Below, piece after piece: positions 1 through 8,097 of a DNA stretch of 46,810 nucleotides. This DNA is from an uncultured Oscillospiraceae bacterium. Lineage in GTDB: Bacteria > Bacillota > Clostridia > Oscillospirales > Oscillospiraceae. The notes beneath the pieces were generated by a model. That model saw nothing but the letters and a program-made list of their open reading frames with translations, was not told the origin of the DNA and did no database searches. Where the stretch lies: positions 1 through 46,810 of the forward strand of contig CALXDU010000006.1 of NCBI GenBank assembly GCA_944387145.1, written 5' to 3'. Each line of letters begins with the position of its first letter. The first letter of the stretch is position 1. Both the position numbers and the translations under genes were made by a program.

Positions 1-139
1 ATTCCTTAATCACGCAAAAAGTGACCTATATTTTGATTAAGAGCAGAATGAAAGCTGTTTATTCAGAGCTTCCTTAGCTTTTGAATCAGCTTAACTTGCC
101 TTTTTGTTCTCTCAAGAACACCGGAATATCCAGAACCTG

Positions 140-1387
140 TTAGGCGATCTGCTTGTGTCGGTATTCCCAATAGCACAGGAGCGCAAAAAGTATTGAAAGA
201 CTAGAATACATTACCAGAACAATGGGGACCAAGCACGTCACTTGCCCAAACACTTTATATAAATATTGATAGCGAATGGCCTGCTCAATATCCATTAGCC
301 AGTGAGGCAGCAGACCGATGACCTTGCGCAGAAAGGGGTTGAAGATTTCACGCAGAAACATAGGCAGCAGAAGCATAACCGATGGGATCAAAACCGCAAG
401 GACAGAAGACTTCGTTTTTGCCGATACCCACATAACAAGAAAACCCATGAACAAAAAGCCAATATACCCTGCACCAAGGATCAGTCCATAATATTGCAGG
501 AACGTCATATCGTATCGGACGCTCCAGTATCTTGGACAGGATTGGAGCATAAGCTCCGCTCCGTCCGTTCCGAGGTTACCCAATACTACAAGGCTAAAGC
601 AGCCCATGCACAGCCAGTACACCAGCGTGATGGTAATAAAACCCAGCAGCAGTTTGATAACCGTTGACTTCGTCCTTCCGTGGTAGGTGTTGTAATACAC
701 CGAATCCGTTTTCCATGAAAACTCATCAGCGAATATGCCTGCCAGTAAAAAGCTCAAAAGGATGACACAGTATTTCATGAGAGAAGGGATTTGCTCACTT
801 GCTTGAACCCACCCTTCCTGATACCCTACCTCGATAGGTGTTTCAAGGGAACGATACTGCTCCATGATGTACTGCTTTTCTTCCTCGGTATAGCTGTAAT
901 AACCCCAGTTTCCCTCTTTGTAAAGGAACGCCATATGGCCAGCAATCTTATTTTCGTAAAAACGTAAAAGATCCTCCGACTGGAGGGATTCTATCATTTC
1001 CGCATAGGTCTCATCCTCATATTCATCGCCATAAGCCAAACCAATCAGGTCTGCAACGTGCTTAATTCCTTGCAGGTTATGGCGCAGTAGCCAGTTGTTT
1101 TCTCCTGGGCGAAGATCCGGCTGGGGTGTACCGTAAATTTCCTTCAACCGAACCAGCGCACTTTCCAGCATAGGCTGATCCAGCGTTCCTGTCCACGGCT
1201 CCATATCCTGCCGGAGTTTCACAGCAGCAGCACGCCCAGTTATGGGATTTCCAGCCTCATCTATCCACTCTACCTGCTTCAAGGTCTTGCTGCTGGTATA
1301 GGCAACCAGCAAGACCAGTAAAAACAGGACGATCTGATTGGTTCGTTTGCTAACCATTTTCTTAAGTTCATAACCCATCAACGTCAC
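140..1387 (-). CDS. ABC-2 type transporter permease (last gene of operon)
   Basis: Multi-spanning membrane subunit of an ABC transporter, about 415 residues. The N-terminus has one membrane segment right after a basic stretch (YELKKMVSKR). A long hydrophilic, probably external, loop of about 170 residues follows, then a cluster of hydrophobic segments in the second half, as in ABC-2 permeases of peptide or lantibiotic immunity exporters. It resembles the neighbouring permease throughout (for example WTGTLDQPMLE here, WSGPLDQAMMEKALE there), so the two are tandem paralogues and probably form a heterodimer. I place the start at the GTG at 1387, which has AAAGGGG about 8 bases upstream; GTG 1396 and ATG 1378 are alternatives. 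The upstream stop codon is only 17 bases away, so it is co-transcribed. The substrate is not readable from sequence. Bases 1-139, downstream of the stop, show no gene. Confidence 0.8.
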   Translation of the reverse strand: MTLMGYELKKMVSKRTNQIVLFLLVLLVAYTSSKTLKQVEWIDEAGNPITGRAAAVKLRQDMEPWTGTLDQPMLESALVRLKEIYGTPQPDLRPGENNWLLRHNLQGIKHVADLIGLAYGDEYEDETYAEMIESLQSEDLLRFYENKIAGHMAFLYKEGNWGYYSYTEEEKQYIMEQYRSLETPIEVGYQEGWVQASEQIPSLMKYCVILLSFLLAGIFADEFSWKTDSVYYNTYHGRTKSTVIKLLLGFITITLVYWLCMGCFSLVVLGNLGTDGAELMLQSCPRYWSVRYDMTFLQYYGLILGAGYIGFLFMGFLVMWVSAKTKSSVLAVLIPSVMLLLPMFLREIFNPFLRKVIGLLPHWLMDIEQAIRYQYLYKVFGQVTCLVPIVLVMYSSLSILFALLCYWEYRHKQIA

Positions 1388-1403
1388 GTAGGCCACCCCT
1401 TTC

Positions 1404-2660
1404 TCAACGAACCTGCTTGCGCCGGTATATCTGCCAACACACCAGTGTCAGTACGACAATCAGTACAGTGTACAGGAATCGCTGAACGTAGAGCATAGGC
1501 ATAACTTTGCCAAAAATCTCAACGAGTACGTATGGGGAATTTCCCACGTATGCCCGAACCATCTTATCTGGGAAAAAGTTCATCCAAAAGGAGGATCCCT
1601 GTGTGATACCATATGAATTCAGAGCATTCGGTATCAGAATCAGCAGAGCCGGTACAGTTGCAGCCAAACTTTCCGACCGGGTAGAGGCGGAAACCAGCAT
1701 GGCTACCCCGGAAAAGAGCATCCAAATTATATACCCATCCAACAGGGACAGCAGACTGCGCTGCCGGAAGGTGAGATTAAAAATACATCTCCAATTATCC
1801 ATAGGTTCCGCAAGAATGGACAGGTCCCCGCCTTCAAATCCAAGCATAGACAGTATCAGTCCATTCAGCGTAAGCATCAACGCCCAGTATACAGCCGTTG
1901 TAAGAAGGAATCCGGCAGTCAGCTTGGCAGCGCTCCCCTTCTTCCTGCCATGTTCGGTAGAGAAGTAAACAGCATCTGTTTTCCTGCGAGATTCATTGGC
2001 AAAAAGTCCGGATACCAGAAAAGCCATAATGATACTTCCATAAAAAATCACATAATACCCTGCGTCAAAGGCATGAGACCATCCTTGTGCATATCCCATT
2101 TGAATGGTTTCGTCCATCTTCTCATAGCAGCTGAGCAGGTATTCCTTTTCATTTTGGGAAAAACGAGAGTACGCCAAACTGCTTTCGTCGTACAGGTAAT
2201 TCTCCAATTGCTTTATCCGCTGCTCCCGGACGTTGGGAAGGGTCTCAGGGGTCAGTGTCTCTGCAATGAAAAAGTCATCGGCCTCCCATTCGTAATAATC
2301 CTTTCCAGCCAGATTCAGCATATCCCGGATATCCATCAGCGGCTGAATCCGCTGAAATCGATAGTCAATATCCTCTGGATGGTCTTTCTCTTCCTCTTCA
2401 TATCGCTTCAGCACTTCCAGGGCCTTTTCCATCATCGCCTGGTCCAAGGGACCGGACCATTCCTCCTGTGCACTGCGCATTTCCCGGGCTGCAGCAGGGC
2501 CTTTCAGCCATTCCCCAGATTCGGTCAGCCACTCGACGCCCTCGTCGCCGTAAACCTCCTGATAGCAGATGTAGCTACTCAGAGCCAGCAAAAGAAGCAG
2601 TGCAATTTGACAACTGGGCCTCAGGAGGATTTTCTTGATCTCATACCATACCATTGCCAT
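1404..2660 (-). CDS. ABC-2 type transporter permease (first of two)
   Basis: Membrane subunit of the same exporter, about 418 residues, with an early transmembrane segment (ALLLLLALSSYI), a large polar loop of about 170 residues, then several hydrophobic helices ending in a basic tail. The longer open frame begins at 2702, but the ATG at 2660 is preceded by AGGTGGTGA at proper distance and leaves a 20-base overlap with the ATPase gene, typical of translational coupling. It is a paralogue of the permease at 140-1387. Together with the ATPase at 2641-3534 it makes a complete transporter with no substrate-binding protein, so export or self-protection is more likely than uptake. The specific substrate is unknown. 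Confidence 0.8.
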   Translation of the reverse strand: MAMVWYEIKKILLRPSCQIALLLLLALSSYICYQEVYGDEGVEWLTESGEWLKGPAAAREMRSAQEEWSGPLDQAMMEKALEVLKRYEEEEKDHPEDIDYRFQRIQPLMDIRDMLNLAGKDYYEWEADDFFIAETLTPETLPNVREQRIKQLENYLYDESSLAYSRFSQNEKEYLLSCYEKMDETIQMGYAQGWSHAFDAGYYVIFYGSIIMAFLVSGLFANESRRKTDAVYFSTEHGRKKGSAAKLTAGFLLTTAVYWALMLTLNGLILSMLGFEGGDLSILAEPMDNWRCIFNLTFRQRSLLSLLDGYIIWMLFSGVAMLVSASTRSESLAATVPALLILIPNALNSYGITQGSSFWMNFFPDKMVRAYVGNSPYVLVEIFGKVMPMLYVQRFLYTVLIVVLTLVCWQIYRRKQVR

Positions 2661-3534
2661 CTTCACCACCTGATCTTTCGCCGAAGTAGGAAAGGAACAC
2701 ATCTTCCAGGGAAGTCTCCTCCGGAACCGCTCCGGGCATGGGCGCGTCCTGGGACAAGATCCGCAGCTGTGCGTGATCTGACAGGGTCTTTACATTGGCC
2801 ACCCGGTACTTCTGATGATAAGCGTACACTTCATCCTTGGGGACGTTGCAGAGCCACCCTTTGTCCGGGCAAGCCGCGATCAGCTCCTCTGTGGTTCCGG
2901 TCGCCACAAATCTTCCTTCCTTCATGAGAATGATCTGCCCGGCCACGGATTCCACATCAGAGACGATATGGGTGGAAAGCAGCACGATCCGGTCCGCCGC
3001 CAGCTCGCTGATCAGATTCCGGAACCGAATCCGCTCGCTGGGGTCCAGACCTGCCGTGGGCTCGTCCAGAACCAGGATCTTGGGATCGTTCAGCACCGCC
3101 TGGGCGATGCCCGCCCGGCGCTTCATGCCGCCGGAGAGGGTCCTCATTTTTTTACCTTTGAATTGGGTCATTCCGGTCAGAAGGAGTACCTCCTGCACCT
3201 TTTCTTTGGCTTCCGTTGGCGTAAGGTTTTTCAAAGCAGCGATGTACCTAAGATAGTCCTGAACAGAAAAATCCGGGTAAACGCCAAAATCCTGGGGCAG
3301 ATACCCTAGCAACTTTCGGTAGGCCTTGTCCATTTTGAAAACGTCCTCACCGGCCCAGGTAATCTCACCGGAGGTTGGGTTTAAGAGGGTAGTGAGCATC
3401 CGCATCAGGGTGGTTTTTCCAGCGCCATTGATGCCCAAAAGCCCATATACGCCGCTGTGAAAGGTATAGCTTACCTGATTCACAGCCTTTGTTTTTCTAA
3501 AATCTTTGCTTAGATTGGTTATTTTCAGTTCCAT
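2641..3534 (-). CDS. ABC transporter ATP-binding protein
   Basis: Cytoplasmic ATPase that would power the two adjacent permeases, about 297 residues. Visible motifs in order: Walker A GINGAGKTT near residue 37, a Q-loop (LGYLPQDFG), signature LSGGMKRR, Walker B ILVLDEPTAGLD and the H-loop STHIVSD. The C-terminal 80 residues form the extension seen in ABC-2/bacitracin-type exporter ATPases. The frame is open to a GTG at 3543, but ATG 3534 is preferred because AAGGGG lies upstream while the GTG abuts it. The gene follows the lipoprotein gene at 3549 by a few bases and overlaps the next permease, so it is in one operon. It is a confident ABC ATPase; lantibiotic-immunity or bacteriocin-export specificity is only inferred from context. 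Confidence 0.9.
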   Translation of the reverse strand: MELKITNLSKDFRKTKAVNQVSYTFHSGVYGLLGINGAGKTTLMRMLTTLLNPTSGEITWAGEDVFKMDKAYRKLLGYLPQDFGVYPDFSVQDYLRYIAALKNLTPTEAKEKVQEVLLLTGMTQFKGKKMRTLSGGMKRRAGIAQAVLNDPKILVLDEPTAGLDPSERIRFRNLISELAADRIVLLSTHIVSDVESVAGQIILMKEGRFVATGTTEELIAACPDKGWLCNVPKDEVYAYHQKYRVANVKTLSDHAQLRILSQDAPMPGAVPEETSLEDVFLSYFGERSGGEDGNGMV

Positions 3535-3548
3535 AAACAACACGCCCC

Positions 3549-4325
3549 TTAGTCCTTAGATGCCCATGGGTTATCCGGGAAATCATGGATAGACCAGGGC
3601 TCATGCTCATTCAGTTCCGGCTTGATGTCTGGTGCAACCAAGCTGCCCATGATGGTTGCCCCGCCATCTGACATCCACGCTTCATCGTACCAAAAATCAT
3701 AGATATAGTGTTCGCCTATATAGATCCGATGGGTATAATTCGCTGTTGTTTCGGGTTCTGTTCCGGTTTTTTCAATCATAAAGGTCATGTAAACGGGCAG
3801 CGATATGTCCCTATATTCAACGTGTCCCCCACCGCTTATGTGGGAGCCAGAGGGATAGATATCTGGCATGACCTGCTTTGCGATATGGTCCACCGCAGCC
3901 TCAAAGTCCGTCCAACTATCCGGGGCGTTTTCCAGCATCTCTCTGGGGATATCCACCAGCACAAATCCGGCAGTCTGGCAGCCGTTTTTGATGAGGTCAA
4001 ACTGGCGATCCGATACTCGATGGCGGGTCAGTTCCTTATCCTTTTCCGGCAAAGTCATGGTGATGCTGTCCAGCACCTCCGAGTCGGCTTTAATACTGGG
4101 ATCTGCGGTTACGTAGACGCCCATGCTGCCCGGCTTGTAATCAAATTCCAGAACCTCGTCCTGCTCCTGCGCCTGAGTGGCTTCCGTGACAGCTGTGCCA
4201 GTGTTTACCGTAGCTGCACCGGTGGGCATAGTTGCTGGGGGAATATGTTCTTCCTTTGTTCCACACCCTGTAGGGACTGTGCAGAAAAGGAGGGAAATGA
4301 TCAGAATAATAGCTACTTTTTTCAT
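3549..4325 (-). CDS. Putative lipoprotein, paralogue of the next gene
   Basis: Secreted lipoprotein of 258 residues. The N-terminus is a lipoprotein signal peptide (MKKVAIILIISLLF) with lipobox PTGC, so the mature protein would start at Cys 21 or so and be tethered outside the membrane. A Thr/Ala/Gln-rich linker of about 35 residues follows, then a globular domain. That domain shares an ordered set of motifs with the lipoprotein at 4340-4900: ITMTLPE, a VSD segment, VLVDIPREML and a MPDI segment. I do not recognise the family. It lies 14 bases from the next lipoprotein gene and directly before the ABC genes. Tandem lipoproteins beside an exporter fit an immunity or sensor role, but this is inference. 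Confidence 0.65.
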   Translation of the reverse strand: MKKVAIILIISLLFCTVPTGCGTKEEHIPPATMPTGAATVNTGTAVTEATQAQEQDEVLEFDYKPGSMGVYVTADPSIKADSEVLDSITMTLPEKDKELTRHRVSDRQFDLIKNGCQTAGFVLVDIPREMLENAPDSWTDFEAAVDHIAKQVMPDIYPSGSHISGGGHVEYRDISLPVYMTFMIEKTGTEPETTANYTHRIYIGEHYIYDFWYDEAWMSDGGATIMGSLVAPDIKPELNEHEPWSIHDFPDNPWASKD

Positions 4326-4339
4326 ATGGCACTAACTCC

Positions 4340-4900
4340 TCAGAATGGGCTCTGGTTGTTTTCCGGGAGAATATCTTCTCCGGTAACAGAATTCACGATT
4401 TCTTCGATCATCTCTGTGTCTTGATCTATTGACTCCCCGTTAAACCAAACATCATAGGTGTTGTTTACCCCCCGGAAGAGATAATGAAAATAGGTTAATT
4501 CATCTGGGCCGGTGATCAACTCCATATAAGCATTCTGGTCGCCTCCCCAAGATGTGAGTTCAGCCTCTTCGGCAGAAATATCTGGCATGATCTGCGTTCT
4601 GAGGAGTTCGGCAATCTCGAATTTTCCCTCTCGAGGAGAATCCAACAGTTTTTTTGGAATGTCCACAACTACAATGCCTCCCACTTGCACTCCATCCTGG
4701 ATGAAGTCGTGCTGAATATCAGAGACAGTTTCACGGATCATATTTTCTGGAAGGGTAATGCTAATGTTGTCCAAGACCTCCGGGGATACATCAATGGAAA
4801 CTGCTGCAGTGAACTGCGTGTTTTCCTCTTTTCTACATCCAGTGAGCAGCAGTCCTGCTACTGTCACCAACAACACAATATGAACAAAAAATTTTTTCAT
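4340..4900 (-). CDS. Putative lipoprotein, shorter paralogue
   Basis: Lipoprotein of 186 residues with signal peptide MKKFFVHIVLLVTVAG and lipobox LTGC. The mature domain begins almost at once after the lipobox, without the Thr/Ala linker of its neighbour. Shared segments with the protein at 3549-4325 include ISITLPE, TVSDIQHDFI, VVVDIPKKLL and QIMPDIS, so the pair arose by duplication. AGGTGA lies just upstream of the ATG. The start is only 8 bases from the end of the open frame that continues the M16 gene (4909), which ties the lipoproteins to the peptidase in one transcript. The family is not recognised; no catalytic motif is visible. Confidence 0.65.
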   Translation of the reverse strand: MKKFFVHIVLLVTVAGLLLTGCRKEENTQFTAAVSIDVSPEVLDNISITLPENMIRETVSDIQHDFIQDGVQVGGIVVVDIPKKLLDSPREGKFEIAELLRTQIMPDISAEEAELTSWGGDQNAYMELITGPDELTYFHYLFRGVNNTYDVWFNGESIDQDTEMIEEIVNSVTGEDILPENNQSPF

Positions 4901-4908
4901 AAATTCAC

Positions 4909-5049
4909 CTATGTTTGAGGCTTTGAATACAAAACCTTATTTTTTATGGAATTCATTACGTCGGAATTGGACTCTTTCTGCCTCAGCACTGTCGATACAT
5001 TATCCATAAATTCTTTTAGATACGATTTGTATTCATTTATGGATGGGCA
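4909..5049 (-). other. Out-of-frame continuation of the M16-like gene
   Basis: After the M16-like gene stops at 5037, another frame stays open for about 43 codons to a TAG at 4909-4911. It reads like normal charged protein (INEYKSYLKEF, then VSTVLRQKESNS). Its end lies 8 bases before the next ribosome-bound start, the spacing expected of an operon gene end. No start codon and ribosome site of its own is evident. The simplest reading is a one- or two-base frameshift near 5045-5055 that removed this C-terminus, either a true mutation or a sequencing error. Confidence 0.5.
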
Positions 5050-5729
5050 TCTTTATAAAGAAAGCGATAAAGTTTCCCTCCATTTTTATTATTTTCAAAC
5101 CACCTGACAATATCATTCGTTTGAATACGAGCGACTTCAACTGGATTGCCTATAGCTGCATTTTTTACTCTTCCCTCTGTAATAAAGCTGACTATTTTTT
5201 TATATTTTGTTGTTTTGTCGCGTAAGCGTAATATTTCATTTAGCACTTGGCTTTTAGCATAACTCACATTCTCATCAGTAAAGATTTCTCCAGACATGAT
5301 TTTATTATCAACGATCTGTAAATCTTCTAATGTCTCACTTCCAAAATACAGGTACACATGGTTCAGGCAGGTATATCCACTGGCAACAAGTCCTATGCCA
5401 ATATCAGTAGGAAGCAGGAGCGTGTGCTCGGCCACATGGGACAAACCATCATATTTATCTTCACTAATATCATGGACGAATAAATAACATAGATGATATC
5501 GGTCTGTATCATTCTTCAAAATCATGATGTCACATCCTCGCACGGATAATGTATGGGTTAATCGCTCTCCAATAATGGATTCATTATTCTTTAGCAAATG
5601 AGCTAAGATCAGTGTAAACACCGCCATAACAGTGCAAAGGAAAATATGACAGAAAATTGTCGATAATACAATCACACCAAAGTCATAAGGACAGCCGCTT
5701 CCTTGTACACGACATTGTTCTTTTTGCAT
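5037..5729 (-). CDS. Short M16-like (insulinase-type) zinc peptidase, membrane-anchored
   Basis: The segment GLSHVAEHTLL contains the inverted zinc motif HxxEH of M16 peptidases (H100, E103, H104 counted from the GTG at 5735). The family's acidic follow-up segment (FTDENVSYAKSQVLNEI) begins about 48 residues later. Only one M16 half-domain is present, and the protein (about 230 residues) is far shorter than pitrilysins, as for the peptidases found in sactipeptide and lantibiotic clusters such as AlbE/AlbF. The first 50 residues contain a Cys-rich start and a hydrophobic stretch (residues about 20-47) that may anchor it in the membrane. I prefer the ATG at 5729 to the GTG at 5735. It is first in the operon with two lipoproteins and an ABC exporter. 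The 3' end appears frameshifted. Confidence 0.6.
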   Translation of the reverse strand: MQKEQCRVQGSGCPYDFGVIVLSTIFCHIFLCTVMAVFTLILAHLLKNNESIIGERLTHTLSVRGCDIMILKNDTDRYHLCYLFVHDISEDKYDGLSHVAEHTLLLPTDIGIGLVASGYTCLNHVYLYFGSETLEDLQIVDNKIMSGEIFTDENVSYAKSQVLNEILRLRDKTTKYKKIVSFITEGRVKNAAIGNPVEVARIQTNDIVRWFENNKNGGKLYRFLYKDAHP

Positions 5730-5781
5730 ATGCACTTATTTTCCACTGCCAAATCCACGTATAAATACAATTATTCTTAAG

Positions 5782-5852
5782 ACTATCAAATCAAAAAAAC
5801 TTTTCAACAATTTTGGCGTAGGTGGTTATTTTTCTGGCGTAAGCGGTATATT
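5782..5852 (-). promoter_or_regulatory. Promoter with two LytTR-like direct repeats
   Basis: On the minus strand two copies of a 9-base element (TTACGCCAG and CTACGCCAA) start 21 bases apart, at roughly 5844-5835 and 5823-5814. Right after the second comes -35 TTGTTG (5810-5805), a 17-base spacer and -10 GATAGT (5787-5782). Direct repeats with two-helical-turn spacing immediately upstream of a weak -35 are the known layout of LytTR-family response regulator sites (AgrA, PlnC, BlpR types). The promoter drives the M16/lipoprotein/ABC operon. No LytTR gene lies in the window; identity of the regulator is inferred. Confidence 0.5.
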
Positions 5853-5930
5853 GGCATATTTAACCTGAATTATTCACGTCACCCCAGATAGTGCGCTGAA
5901 GACACTGATCCAAACACAATTTGCGGCATA

Positions 5931-6072
5931 GAATAGTTATCCCGACTTTCATGTTATACCGACTTTTCAAAAAATGCCCACTGTGCCAACAGTTTTGGGC
6001 AAAAAAGTCGGTATAACATTTTGCTTTTTCAGTTGGAAGGAACCCGCGTTTTTTCAAAAGTCGGTATAACCA
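5931..6072. repeat. RIT left terminal inverted repeat with four recombinase-site repeats
   Basis: Contains GTTATCCCGACTTT (5936-5949, one-base variant), GTTATACCGACTTTT (5953-5967), and the reverse complement AAAAGTCGGTATAAC at 6003-6017 and 6056-6070. Order and spacing mirror the right end, and the sequences between the sites are also similar, so this is one long imperfect inverted repeat, not isolated boxes. The short repeats are probable binding sites of the recombinases. Confidence 0.85.
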
Positions 6073-6080
6073 ATGGGATT

Positions 6081-7118
6081 TTACCGCAGACCGTAAAGAC
6101 GTTTCAGAGTATCATCATCGAGAGTATCGGCATCACTTTCGCCTGCGTCAATCTCACAGATTCCGGCGGACGCTTTTTCAATCGCTTTCCGTTTCATTTC
6201 CGTATCCGCATGGGCATAGATCAAGGTAGTCTCAAGATTTGCGTGACCCAGCCATTGGGAGACCAGCGCCAGATCCATTCCATGCTGGTACAGGTGCATA
6301 GCCCGGCTGTGGCGAAAATGGTGTGGATGCAAATTGGTTGGCATAGAGGGACAGGATGCTCTGGCACTGTCCGCATACTGACGCAGCATTTTTCTTACGT
6401 TGTCATCGGACATCGGGGCGCGGACGCCTTTTCGGTCTGTATAAAAGAGAAACGCATTTGCATAGTCGCCTTCTCCCGGATGATACAGCTTCATGTATTT
6501 TCGTATATGCTCCACGGTTTTGGGCATGACCGGTATGAACCGGTATTTGCCGCCTTTGCCCAACACCTTCACAGTTGGAGATTTGGAGAATTGAATATCG
6601 CAGATTCTCAGATTCAGCAATTCCTGGATTCGTGCACCAGTATCGTACAGCATAATCATCAAGAGCAGATCCCGGATACCCTTTTTCGTTGCGGTATCCG
6701 GCTGTGACAGCAGAACTTTCATTTCCGCTTCGCTCAAAAATTCAATACCGGCAGGTTCTGTTTCTTTCTTCCATGGAATCTTCTCCAGCTCTTTGTAATA
6801 ACGAGCCAGCGAAATATCCATCATGGCAGCGTAAGCAAACAATGCCCGGATGGATTTGAGCTTGTGGTTTCTGGTGGAAACAGAACAGCCCCGCTGTTCC
6901 AGATCATCCAGAAAGCCGGAGACGAGATTTTTGTCCAGCATGTCAAAGGTCACCGCTGTTATGCGGCATTCTTGCTGTCCGGCAGCGTAATCCATGAGCT
7001 GTTCCACCGCTGTCTGGTAGGCTTTCACGGTATGTGGACTGCTCTTTCTTTGGGACGGAAGATAAATCAGAAAGAAATCATGGATCACTGTGAGTAATCT
7101 GTTTTCAGGCTTCTGCAT
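6081..7118 (-). CDS. Tyrosine recombinase, third RIT gene
   Basis: Site-specific tyrosine recombinase of 345 residues. The N-terminal 100 residues are a core-binding (SAM-like) domain with the usual start (HTVKAYQTAVEQLMDY). The catalytic set is complete: Arg in YDTGARIQELL, Lys in GKGGKYR, HxxR in HPHHFRHSRAMHL, a His in WLGHANLET and the nucleophile Tyr in TLIYAH. The start overlaps the end of the preceding recombinase gene by 14 bases. It is last in the three-gene array and its stop is only a few bases from the innermost repeat of the left terminus. It is the most XerC/D-like of the three. Confidence 0.9.
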   Translation of the reverse strand: MQKPENRLLTVIHDFFLIYLPSQRKSSPHTVKAYQTAVEQLMDYAAGQQECRITAVTFDMLDKNLVSGFLDDLEQRGCSVSTRNHKLKSIRALFAYAAMMDISLARYYKELEKIPWKKETEPAGIEFLSEAEMKVLLSQPDTATKKGIRDLLLMIMLYDTGARIQELLNLRICDIQFSKSPTVKVLGKGGKYRFIPVMPKTVEHIRKYMKLYHPGEGDYANAFLFYTDRKGVRAPMSDDNVRKMLRQYADSARASCPSMPTNLHPHHFRHSRAMHLYQHGMDLALVSQWLGHANLETTLIYAHADTEMKRKAIEKASAGICEIDAGESDADTLDDDTLKRLYGLR

Positions 7119-8097
7119 CTTGGCACACCTCCGGTATCAGCGTGTCAAACACAGCCCAGTCAACAGCGGTACTCTGTATCAGATTTGCAGGCAGCAGGTG
7201 AATATAATATGCTGTCTGCGCAAAGGAATTGTGGCCCATATAGGCACGCAGAAACGGAAGTTTCGCGTTCAAATCGGAGCCGTCATCCAGCCAACGCTGC
7301 ACAGCGGCGGTTGCAAACCGGTGACGTAAATCATATACGCGAACAGGGGGAAGGTTTTCCTCGTCGATATCTGGATTCGCATTCTTCCAACACCTTTGAA
7401 ATTCACGAAGTATGGTTATGGACGCAAAGGCTTCCCCATCCGCTCGGGGAAAGAAATAGCCGCTTTCAAAAGGGAAACGAGCGCGCCGCTCATTGTAATC
7501 AACACACAGCGTGCGCATATCTTCAGACATGACAACGATACGGTCCTTGTTTCGCTTTGTCCTTGTAATCAGCACTTCCCCGGAATCCAGATATAGATTT
7601 TCTGTTTTCAGCGTCCGGGCCTCTGCCGGTCTGAGACCACAGGTGTAAATTAGCCGGAACATGACCGGAAGAACTTCCTGTTTATACGGCTGCGCGGCAG
7701 ATGGGGATATACGGTCTATTGCCGCAAACAAGCGAATCAGTTCATCATCTGTAAAAATATATGGAACAAAGGCGCTGGTATGTCCGTACATTTTCTCTGG
7801 AAGGACATAGGCAGCGCCGCCAATGCCATTCATGTACATTGCGAATTTCCGAATAACAGAACCTCTTACCGTGCGTTTACAGCTATAAGAACCAGTGCTG
7901 TCTTCCATCCAGGTCAGTACCATTTCCTGCGTCAGAACTGCAGAGCAGGGAAACCGTTTCGCGCAAAATCTGTCCAGACTTTTCATGATAGGTTCATATG
8001 CGGAATTTTTGTGGAATAGTGCTTCCCGGTATGAGAGAAATCCCTGGATATATGGCCCCAGCAGACTGCTGCATTCAATCATGGCGGCGACCTCCAA
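7105..8097 (-). CDS. Tyrosine recombinase, second RIT gene
   Basis: Tyrosine recombinase of 330 residues. Catalytic Arg in YTCGLRPAEA, Lys in TKRNKDR, Arg in the RVYDLRHRFAT box, His in YMGHNSFAQT and nucleophile Tyr in AYYIHLL are present. In the HxxR box the usual first His is replaced by Tyr (YDLR), a variant seen in many active integrases. It overlaps both neighbours (23 bases with the first gene, 14 with the third), so the three proteins are likely translated together and act together. The middle gene of RIT elements is usually the most divergent, which fits. Confidence 0.85.
   Translation of the reverse strand: MEVAAMIECSSLLGPYIQGFLSYREALFHKNSAYEPIMKSLDRFCAKRFPCSAVLTQEMVLTWMEDSTGSYSCKRTVRGSVIRKFAMYMNGIGGAAYVLPEKMYGHTSAFVPYIFTDDELIRLFAAIDRISPSAAQPYKQEVLPVMFRLIYTCGLRPAEARTLKTENLYLDSGEVLITRTKRNKDRIVVMSEDMRTLCVDYNERRARFPFESGYFFPRADGEAFASITILREFQRCWKNANPDIDEENLPPVRVYDLRHRFATAAVQRWLDDGSDLNAKLPFLRAYMGHNSFAQTAYYIHLLPANLIQSTAVDWAVFDTLIPEVCQDAEA

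Noticed and set aside
1950..2927. Plus-strand open frame of 325 codons opposite ABC genes
   Set aside because: Spans two real minus-strand genes and has no motif or ribosome site.
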